Part shown: positions 1 through 5,536 of the stretch, in pieces | How positions within the stretch are numbered: position 1 is the first letter of the stretch | Layout of the letters: the number at the start of each line of letters is the position of its first letter | Assembly (NCBI GenBank): GCA_002402085.1 | Contig: NVVB01000052.1 | Location: forward strand, 15,756 to 21,555 | Direction of reading: 5' to 3' | Origin: Gammaproteobacteria bacterium | GTDB taxonomy: Bacteria; Pseudomonadota; Gammaproteobacteria; Pseudomonadales; UBA3067 | Length of the DNA: 5,800 nt | Position numbers and translations under genes: made by a program | The notes under the pieces: model-generated | What the model saw: the letters and a program-made list of their open reading frames with translations, nothing else | The model's database searches: none | Told to the model about the DNA's origin: nothing

Positions 1-987
1 GACGACCCTAACCGCTGGCCAGAACTATGGCACTTTAACAACAAAAACTACACATCCTCTGGCGCTAGATCCAAGATATCACCATCCAAATATATCTCTA
101 ACCCAGACTTAATATTTGTAGGGCAACAAATATTAATACCCACCCCAGAATCCGAATCTCTAATGCAGTATCGACCCAACAATCCAGCAGCGATTACCGT
201 AAAAGCCCCTAATAAAACGCCAGCAAAAGAAACCATTCGCTATATCCCTTACAAATATGAGATCGAAAACAAAGTCTTTGAGACATACCTTACCGGGGGG
301 CTCAAAGCAACCATCACGATCAAAGGTTCAATAACCATACAATCCAAAGAAACAATTAAATGGGCTGAATTAAATAAATCAGGGCTAGACATCAAAGTCG
401 CCAAACAATATGAAACCCCATTAAACAAGCTCGTGTCAGAATTTCAACTAGGTATTAACGAAAAGACCAAGAAAATAGATTTTTCATGCGGCATTACAAT
501 AAACGCTAACCAACCACTATCACCAAAATACAACGCAAAGCTATCTGTCAATCCACTGACTGGCATGCCCAAATACACTACTACAATCATTTACCCTGAA
601 ATCAAGGGGAGGCTAAACCAATATGTCTACACTGCCGCTGGCTATTCCGTTTCAATAGAAATTGAAAAACAATCCACAATTCAGCAGTTTCGTCCAACGC
701 CTATCCCCATAACTATTCCCGTAACAAGTAAAAATCCAACTAAGAGCTACGGAATGGATTGGGTCTATGCCGGAGGAATACTTCTTATAGTTGGGGCTAC
801 AGTCGTTGTAACTGCGACAATAGTTGAAGATATTATTACCCTTGGCGCGGGAGTAGCCGACGATCCCGCATCATTTGCCCTTGCCGCCGCAATGACTCAG
901 CGTGGACTGACATTATTAAAGGGCGCACAGGTTTCTGCAACCCAACTCGGAGTTATCGCCCCCGCCGGCGCAGCACTCGCTTATTAA
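1..987 (+). CDS. LysM-domain protein with hydrophobic Gly/Ala-rich C-terminus (5' end outside window)
   Basis: The reading frame is open from the first base, so the ATG at 163 is internal and the true start lies left of the window; 328 residues are visible. Residues 1 to about 48 match the second half of a LysM peptidoglycan-binding domain: DDPNRWPELWHFN, then ISNPDLIFVGQQILIP, with a longer loop than usual between them. Next comes a beta-rich region of about 180 residues that I cannot assign, a Pro-rich linker (RPTPIPITIPV, about 231-241), one strong membrane segment (about 255-275), and a tail beginning VEDIITLGAGVADDPASFA and ending in Ala/Gly-rich hydrophobic sequence. From memory, similar LysM proteins with this type of tail occur in Pseudomonas and relatives, without a firm function. 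Peptidoglycan binding is family knowledge; membrane insertion is inferred. The stop codon abuts the start of the next gene, which suggests an operon. A toxin-like or an envelope-anchoring role are both possible. Confidence 0.82.
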   Translation, partial: DDPNRWPELWHFNNKNYTSSGARSKISPSKYISNPDLIFVGQQILIPTPESESLMQYRPNNPAAITVKAPNKTPAKETIRYIPYKYEIENKVFETYLTGGLKATITIKGSITIQSKETIKWAELNKSGLDIKVAKQYETPLNKLVSEFQLGINEKTKKIDFSCGITINANQPLSPKYNAKLSVNPLTGMPKYTTTIIYPEIKGRLNQYVYTAAGYSVSIEIEKQSTIQQFRPTPIPITIPVTSKNPTKSYGMDWVYAGGILLIVGATVVVTATIVEDIITLGAGVADDPASFALAAAMTQRGLTLLKGAQVSATQLGVIAPAGAALAY

Positions 988-1791
988 ATGAAAAATAGAA
1001 CTCGGTATTTACATCTACTCACTGCAATTGTAGTACTTGTTACAGCAACCAGTACTTGCTCTGCAATAACGCCTAACCGATCCTCACTTCTCAGCACTAT
1101 AGACAACTACCGGTTTGTCACCGAACAACTAATACGAGTAAACCAACTGCCTCCATCAATTCTATTTGCATTACAAAACAAAGAAATAGAAATCAACTTA
1201 TCACCCCCGAACAAAAGCCAATATGTACACTATGTAGATATATTGTCTGGGGAATTAAAAAAGTATCCCCCAGACATTCTCAACAGCAACCTTATGAAAA
1301 TCTATATTGGGGGCAGCTATAGACAAAACGGTGGCACCGTTGGCGGGCTCTACAGCAACCAAAACATCTATGTCTTCTATGAGCAATCAAATGAAAAAAA
1401 CAAGGCGATCTATCTTAAGCAAACATTTCATCACGAATTCTCATCCATTCTAATTCAAGCCTATGGCTTCCCTGCATTTGACTGGTTAAAGCTCAACAAC
1501 CCTGACTTTGATTATTTAATCAATCCTAGAAAAATCCATGAATACCTGCGTTCAATAAGCGTGTACGAGGCCAGCGAAGCGCAGTTAAAACAGGGGTTAG
1601 TTTCAAGCTATGGAAAATCAAATGCCGAGAACGACATCAATACCTATGTGGAAATGATCTTCACTGAACCAAAGAAGATGTCTAAACTAATTAACACCTA
1701 CCCAATAATTCATGCAAAATACGATATGATCAAGGCTTTTTATCTATCCATATCTTCGGGATTTGAGCCCGTATTTAGCGCAATTAAATAG
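988..1791 (+). CDS. Secreted protein with HHEFSS motif, putative metallopeptidase-like
   Basis: The 267-residue product begins with a signal peptide: a basic start (MKNRTR), a hydrophobic core (LLTAIVVLVTA) and a likely signal peptidase I site after CSA at residue 26. The Cys at 24 has no good lipobox, so a lipoprotein is unlikely. The segment TFHHEFSSIL (146-155) resembles a zinc-peptidase helix, but the second His of HExxH is replaced by Ser. A later acidic segment, AENDINTYVEMIF (about 213-225), could carry a further ligand. From memory, unverified, both segments recur together in uncharacterised secreted bacterial proteins, so the missing His may be a family trait and not decay. The ATG directly follows the TAA of the LysM gene and has no Shine-Dalgarno site at normal distance, so translation probably depends on reinitiation. 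Catalytic activity is unproven; it may be a pseudoenzyme or a binding partner of the LysM protein. Confidence 0.8.
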   Translation: MKNRTRYLHLLTAIVVLVTATSTCSAITPNRSSLLSTIDNYRFVTEQLIRVNQLPPSILFALQNKEIEINLSPPNKSQYVHYVDILSGELKKYPPDILNSNLMKIYIGGSYRQNGGTVGGLYSNQNIYVFYEQSNEKNKAIYLKQTFHHEFSSILIQAYGFPAFDWLKLNNPDFDYLINPRKIHEYLRSISVYEASEAQLKQGLVSSYGKSNAENDINTYVEMIFTEPKKMSKLINTYPIIHAKYDMIKAFYLSISSGFEPVFSAIK

Positions 1792-1796
1792 CCTCG

Positions 1797-2198
1797 CTAC
1801 TGCAAGAATCTTTCTTTGATTGACGCGTCAGGAATCATGCATTGTTGGTTCTTACCAAACATACGGTATCGATTTCTAGCGACCCGTGTATAAACCCAAT
1901 CCCTGATAAAAACAGGGACCACTTTAAGGCCATAAATAAACCGCCAGCCACCGGCTAAATCGCTAGCGATCTCCAATGCGGCATCACTCTTAAAATAACA
2001 CCGCCCCTCTTTGATCAGCAAGAATGTATCCACGCCTACCTCAGGCACGTCGTACTGCGCAATCAATTCTTGACCGATAGCGCTTTGCACGGGCGCAAAT
2101 ACAAAACGTTCATTGGGATCTCGGTTGATAATAAAGTTAACCGAGCCATTGCAGAGATTGCAGACCCCATCAAACAATACGATGTATCGATCATCCAT
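1797..2198 (-). CDS. DCC-family thiol-disulfide oxidoreductase-like protein (DUF393)
   Basis: The 133-residue product has the full DCC family pattern. The N-terminal FDGVCNLCNGSVNFI (9-23) holds the CxxC pair Cys13/Cys16. It is followed by FAPVQSAIGQEL, a central YFKSDAALEIA segment, and the C-terminal RYRMFGKNQQCMIPDASIKERFL, which includes the usual late Cys-x-x-Pro. Length is normal for the family (about 115-140). There is no signal peptide, so it is probably cytoplasmic. Family members are annotated as thioredoxin-like redox proteins but the true substrate is generally unknown. Its ATG overlaps the TAA of the SIMPL gene by one base (TAATG) and there is only a weak Shine-Dalgarno site, so translational coupling is likely. 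The stop lies five bases from the stop of the convergent upstream gene. The family call is firm; the reaction is not. Confidence 0.93.
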   Translation of the reverse strand: MDDRYIVLFDGVCNLCNGSVNFIINRDPNERFVFAPVQSAIGQELIAQYDVPEVGVDTFLLIKEGRCYFKSDAALEIASDLAGGWRFIYGLKVVPVFIRDWVYTRVARNRYRMFGKNQQCMIPDASIKERFLQ

Positions 2199-2941
2199 TA
2201 TCGCGGACTAATTTCATAGGTCACGGTCACCGCCATCGTATGCTTAGATTCACCAAAGCTAGTGCGTGTGTCTGCCTGCGTTTCGCTAAAACTGGATAAG
2301 CTCGACTTCTGCAAGCGCAATTTAGTTCGAGGCTTCGGTGCGTCGTATTTAGACTCAGTAAACGCCACAGGGATAAGCACTACCCCTAGTTGTTCCTGGT
2401 AAAGCGCCGCTTTTTCTTTGACCTTTAACAACGCTTTTTTAATCAACTGTTTTTCAATCTGGCCACTGTCGCCTACCTTGGCATTACTCGCAATAAAGTA
2501 AACATTCTCCCTCGCATCCACCACTGACGCTACACCCACCATTTGAGATTCGGACACGACCGTAATGGATAGTATATTTTCAACCTTGTAGGACTTTGGT
2601 TTTTCGCTGAAATAGCCATACTCCGGCGTGGAGGAAAACTTTGATTCATTGATATCACCCGGCTTTATCCCCAGACCTTTGAGCTGATCCCGAATCCCCA
2701 AACGAATATTCATATTCGCCTGAAAGGCCTCGGCTAACGACTCAGACTCTGACTTCACACCAAGCTGCACTACCGCTTTATTCACCGGCGCTTTTTTACT
2801 TGCTTGCGCGCTTAAACTAACCAGCTTTGGTAGACCCGTAAGATACGCTTCGAGTTCACCTGGGGTGCCTTCAATATTTGGCTGAGCTGACGTTATTAAT
2901 GGAAAACAAGCGACCAACACAGCGATTGCGTACTTTTTCAA
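2198..2941 (-). CDS. SIMPL-domain (DUF541) periplasmic protein
   Basis: The 247-residue product starts with a clear signal peptide (MKKYAIAVLVACFPLITSA, probable cleavage before QPN). The mature part is almost entirely a SIMPL/DUF541 domain: VVQLGVKSESESLAEAFQAN (about 57-76), the GIKPGDINESKFSSTPEYGYFSE region, YKVENILSITVVSES, and a Lys/Ala-rich helix AL.KVKEKAALYQEQLG. It ends in a beta strand, AVTVTYEI. Length is typical for the family. Gram-negative SIMPL proteins are exported, and one member (E. coli YggE) has been linked to reduced oxidative stress, but the biochemical role is not settled. The start codon is TTG (2941-2939), chosen because AGGAG lies six bases upstream and the signal peptide begins exactly there. 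It is the first gene of a two-gene unit with the DCC protein; both may relate to redox or envelope stress (inference). Confidence 0.92.
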   Translation of the reverse strand: MKKYAIAVLVACFPLITSAQPNIEGTPGELEAYLTGLPKLVSLSAQASKKAPVNKAVVQLGVKSESESLAEAFQANMNIRLGIRDQLKGLGIKPGDINESKFSSTPEYGYFSEKPKSYKVENILSITVVSESQMVGVASVVDARENVYFIASNAKVGDSGQIEKQLIKKALLKVKEKAALYQEQLGVVLIPVAFTESKYDAPKPRTKLRLQKSSLSSFSETQADTRTSFGESKHTMAVTVTYEISPR

Positions 2942-2947
2942 TTTAGA

Positions 2948-2952
2948 CTCCT
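2948..2952 (-). promoter_or_regulatory. Shine-Dalgarno site fixing the TTG start of the SIMPL gene
   Basis: On the minus strand the sequence reads AGGAG-TCTAAA-TTG. The five-base match to the anti-Shine-Dalgarno sequence with a six-base spacer supports TTG at 2941-2939 as the real initiation codon. The signal peptide that follows immediately (MKKYAIAVL) agrees. Confidence 0.8.
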
Positions 2953-3219
2953 AGTCAACTAACGTGGCGATGTAAAAATGGGTTACGGACCCAGCAGAGT
3001 TAATCACAAGCCTTAAGACAAAGATACTAGCGACCCGCCTCCCTACAAACTCACTCCCTATTAGACCGCCAACCCATTAAGGCGTATTACATTATCCCCC
3101 TAAGAACCAGATGCCCTTGATATCTGTCGCTAAAATGGGCCTGTTAGTCATAGGCCGCCTTTCAACGTACCGGTGAATACCATCCATCTCGCCCGGTTCA
3201 TGGCACCACTAAGGATCAA

Positions 3220-3248
3220 TTGTTTCAGTTGCTTGTTTTTGTTAGAAT
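3220..3248 (+). promoter_or_regulatory. Candidate sigma70 promoter for the ATP-grasp/glycosyltransferase unit
   Basis: TTGTTT (3220-3225) and TAGAAT (3243-3248) are separated by exactly 17 bases. The -10 box matches consensus at five of six positions and the -35 box at three of six. Transcription would start near 3255, giving a leader of about 150 bases before the ATG at 3405. The surrounding DNA is AT-rich, which raises the chance of a coincidental match, so this is a candidate only. Confidence 0.45.
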
Positions 3249-3270
3249 AATTTATTATTTGCACTGGAAA

Positions 3271-3302
3271 ACCCTTTGTCATTAGCTACCCTTTGACCAA
3301 AG
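3271..3302 (+). repeat. Two ACCCTTTG direct repeats, the second within a palindrome
   Basis: ACCCTTTG occurs at 3271-3278 and 3288-3295, 17 bases apart start to start. The second copy runs into CTTTGACCAAAG (3291-3302), two perfect five-base arms around a two-base centre. The cluster would lie just downstream of the start point of the candidate promoter. The position and symmetry would suit a regulator binding site, but no known consensus is recognised and the elements are short enough to arise by chance. Confidence 0.35.
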
Positions 3303-3404
3303 CCACTTTTTTCATTTATGTGCTTGGTCTACTATTTCGATCAAGTCTCTGAAATCTTTATCTCTTTGGTTTAAAGTACAAATCAGCATTACACTAAGGT
3401 TAAG

Positions 3405-4463
3405 ATGAAACAATTAGTAAAACGCCTATTTAAATCCCTCGCCGCTCGATACGACTATTACTTGATCTCTAAAGCCTGGGTATTGCGCTATGCAGAGGTA
3501 AGAAAGTCATTGGGTCAACTGCGTGTTTCTCAATATGAAGCCGACCACATACAACGATGGAGTCCGCTAGGCTTCTCTGTAAATTCAGACACGCTAAATG
3601 CCTGCTATACAATCTCTGAGCAAGAGTTCGTTGACTTTGTTCCCGAAGAACTATTTGAGGCGGTGATCGAGAAAAAACTCAATCTGAAAGCCCCGCTGTT
3701 TTTACAGCACAAATCATTTTACAACCGAATATTCCCTACGGGCTGGTTCATTGAAGATCACTTTCATAAGATTGACGGTGTGTATTTCTCCTCTGCTCAC
3801 GAGCCATTAAACAATAACGACATCAAGGAAATGATCTCAACATTACAATTCCCTGTGGTCGCTAAAGGCAGTATCGACACGGCAGGCGGGCGTGACGTAA
3901 GCTTTCCTGGCAATGCCAGCGAGCTAGAGAAAGCACTGCACGATTATGATGACATTGTCATACAGCCGATGTTAAAGCCACATCCTTACTTCAAGCAATT
4001 CCATGATTTCGGCCTCAACACCATTCGCGCCTGCTTATATCGTTCGGTGAAAACCGGCAAGATTCATATGCTCAACACCACCTTGCGTATAGGTAAAGAT
4101 GGGCACCTAGACAACGAGACTCAAGGCGGCTTGGTTTGTAATATTCATGAGCACGGCAAGTTGAATGATTATGTGGTCGACAAGTACGGTAAGAGATTTT
4201 ACGAGCACCCCAATTCTAAAATCAAGTTTGCTGACTGCGAGCCACTCCCTGCCTACCAAGCGCTTGAAGAAATATCCATAAAACTCGCTGAAATGGTCCC
4301 CTATACCCACCTCTATAGTCTAGATTTAGCGATGGACGAACACGGTGAATGGAAGCTCATTGAAATGAATCTTAAGTATCAAACCATACGTTTCGCCCAG
4401 TACGCCGGCCGACCATTTTTCGCAGAATTCACTGACGAAGTAATAGAGTATTGCGCACGATGA
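3405..4463 (+). CDS. Sugar-transfer-associated ATP-grasp family protein
   Basis: The 352-residue product is an ATP-grasp protein of the sugar-transfer-associated type. The basic N-terminus and a helical region lead to the ATP-binding module: FPVVAKGSIDTAGGRDV (149-165) with the nucleotide-binding Lys154 and a Gly-rich loop, then IVIQPMLKPHP (184-194). LNTIRACLYRS (204-214) and GHLDNETQGGLVCNI (233-247) follow. Near the C-terminus, YSLDLAMDEHGEWKLIEMN (304-322) carries Asp307, Glu320 and Asn322, the expected metal-binding residues. ATP-grasp enzymes join a carboxylate to an amine or similar nucleophile through an acyl-phosphate; this family is named for its glycosyltransferase neighbours and its substrates are generally unknown. 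No signal peptide is seen, so it is cytoplasmic. The start has TAAGG five bases upstream and an in-frame stop at 3372-3374. Its TGA overlaps the glycosyltransferase start (ATGA), indicating coupled translation. Confidence 0.9.
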   Translation: MKQLVKRLFKSLAARYDYYLISKAWVLRYAEVRKSLGQLRVSQYEADHIQRWSPLGFSVNSDTLNACYTISEQEFVDFVPEELFEAVIEKKLNLKAPLFLQHKSFYNRIFPTGWFIEDHFHKIDGVYFSSAHEPLNNNDIKEMISTLQFPVVAKGSIDTAGGRDVSFPGNASELEKALHDYDDIVIQPMLKPHPYFKQFHDFGLNTIRACLYRSVKTGKIHMLNTTLRIGKDGHLDNETQGGLVCNIHEHGKLNDYVVDKYGKRFYEHPNSKIKFADCEPLPAYQALEEISIKLAEMVPYTHLYSLDLAMDEHGEWKLIEMNLKYQTIRFAQYAGRPFFAEFTDEVIEYCAR

Positions 4464-5506
4464 GAGTTTTGCATGTGGTAGATTCCCTTGAACGCGGAGG
4501 GCAAGAAACCTTTTTAGTTGATCTCGCAATCACTCAAAAAGCCATGGGTCACACGGTTGGTATTTTTTGCATTAGCTCGGAAGGCGTCTTGGCGAAGAAA
4601 GCAAAAGATAATGGCATAGACGTGCTGTCTTTATCCGGTAATGACAACGCCACTGAAAATACGCTATCGGCCTTAAAAAGATTACGCCGCGAGATAAATC
4701 AATATCAACCGGATGCGATTCACACCCATAACCGGCGGCCGTTATTTTTCACGCTAATCGCAAGTTTTAGTCGCTGTAGAAAAGTGGTCAACACTCGTCA
4801 CGGAAGAGCCGTTGGGGGACTTTATTGGACCTTGGGAGCAATTTTTGCGCGCCGAATCATTAATGTCTCAGATGATCTTTTTAAACAATCCAGCGGTTTT
4901 AATCGCAGTTTTTTACGCGCAAAAAACAGGGTTATCAAAAACGGCATTCAGATTCACTCGGAAGTAAGTCAAGGCCTCAATGTCGGATCGATCATAATGG
5001 TAGGCAGGTTAAATGCGGTTAAAAATCATCTGTTTGCTTTAACCGTTGTCCGCAAGTGCCTTGATCAAGGCTGCGCCATTTCGCTTCAAATCGTTGGTGA
5101 TGGGCCAGAGCTTCAAGCGATCGAGCAACAAATAGAGCGCTTGAATCTGCAGCAACACGTGACATTGCTTGGCGATCGCAATGATGTGGATAAATTACTC
5201 GTGAACGCGGATCTATTTATTCTCCCCAGCCTTACCGAAGGCCACTCCATTGCATTACTAGAAGCCTGCGCAGCAGGTTTACCCGCAATAGTGTCTAACG
5301 TGGGCGGAAATGGTGAGATCGTGCAGCACTCTAAAACTGGGTTCGTCATCGACTTAGAGGATGCCGATGGCTTTGCCAGTGCAATCACCACACTGATTAA
5401 TGACCGCCAACAGTGGTCAGAGATGTCCAAGTCCACCCGACACTGGGTCGAAGACAATGCCAGTATGCAGCATTGCGCCGAACAATATAGCGACGCATAT
5501 AGTTAG
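4460..5506 (+). CDS. GT4-family glycosyltransferase
   Basis: This is a retaining GT-B enzyme of family 4, which transfers a sugar from a nucleotide donor, probably to a surface glycan or lipid-linked precursor. Numbered from the ATG at 4460 (348 residues), the N-terminal domain starts RVLHVVDSLERGGQETF with the acceptor-side Gly-Gly loop at 23-24, followed by HTHNRRP (88-94) and NTRHG (111-115). The C-terminal donor domain has IIMVGRLNAVKN (178-189, phosphate-binding Arg183 and Lys188), LQIVGDGPE (209-217) and EGHSIALLE (260-268), the ExxxxxxxE signature of retaining GT4 enzymes. Length is normal. A TTG in the same frame at 4451 would add three residues, but ATG 4460 is preferred: it gives the standard four-base ATGA overlap with the ATP-grasp stop and a natural first strand, MRVLHVV. 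Donor and acceptor cannot be read from sequence. Confidence 0.93.
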   Translation: MRVLHVVDSLERGGQETFLVDLAITQKAMGHTVGIFCISSEGVLAKKAKDNGIDVLSLSGNDNATENTLSALKRLRREINQYQPDAIHTHNRRPLFFTLIASFSRCRKVVNTRHGRAVGGLYWTLGAIFARRIINVSDDLFKQSSGFNRSFLRAKNRVIKNGIQIHSEVSQGLNVGSIIMVGRLNAVKNHLFALTVVRKCLDQGCAISLQIVGDGPELQAIEQQIERLNLQQHVTLLGDRNDVDKLLVNADLFILPSLTEGHSIALLEACAAGLPAIVSNVGGNGEIVQHSKTGFVIDLEDADGFASAITTLINDRQQWSEMSKSTRHWVEDNASMQHCAEQYSDAYS

Positions 5507-5536
5507 TCCAACCGCCTAATTAGATGCTCACCGCCA

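Larger units (their letters stand above)
2942..3404. other. Divergent intergenic region, 463 bases, no gene seen
   Basis: This gap separates the leftward SIMPL-DCC unit from the rightward ATP-grasp-glycosyltransferase unit and must hold promoters for both. I see no reading frame with a ribosome binding site and no RNA gene I recognise. A rightward sigma70-like promoter is plausible at 3220-3248, and a small repeat/palindrome cluster follows at 3271-3302. A short inverted repeat, GGCCT (3138-3142) and AGGCC (3152-3156) with a nine-base loop, has no U-run after it and is not a convincing terminator. I found no convincing leftward promoter by eye. The part between about 2990 and 3215 otherwise shows nothing I can name. 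Confidence 0.7.

Noticed and set aside
163..165. ATG as the start of the LysM gene
   Set aside because: The frame is open to the left edge and the upstream codons encode recognisable LysM sequence, so this Met is internal.
48..236. Minus-strand open frame of 62 residues
   Set aside because: It lies opposite the LysM coding region and shows no family features beyond chance hydrophobicity.
2978..3016. Twelve-codon frame starting ATGGGTTACGG in the intergenic region
   Set aside because: It has no ribosome binding site and is too short to support by eye.
3138..3156. GGCCT/AGGCC inverted repeat as a terminator
   Set aside because: The stem is only five bases with a nine-base loop and no U-run, and neither flanking gene ends nearby.
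3366..3395. TTGGTT and TACACT as a promoter close to the ATP-grasp start
   Set aside because: Its start point would fall at or after the Shine-Dalgarno site TAAGG (3395-3399), leaving no usable ribosome site.
4451..4453. TTG as the start of the glycosyltransferase
   Set aside because: The ATG at 4460 gives the standard ATGA overlap and starts exactly at the first beta strand of the fold; the three extra residues have no support.
4107..4529. Two minus-strand frames of 67 residues each, one opposite the ATP-grasp gene and one spanning its junction with the glycosyltransferase
   Set aside because: Both are antisense to strongly supported coding sequence and have no recognisable domain.
5113..5457. 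Minus-strand open frame of 114 residues
   Set aside because: It lies opposite the conserved donor domain of the glycosyltransferase; the composition (Ser/Cys rich) is typical of an antisense shadow.
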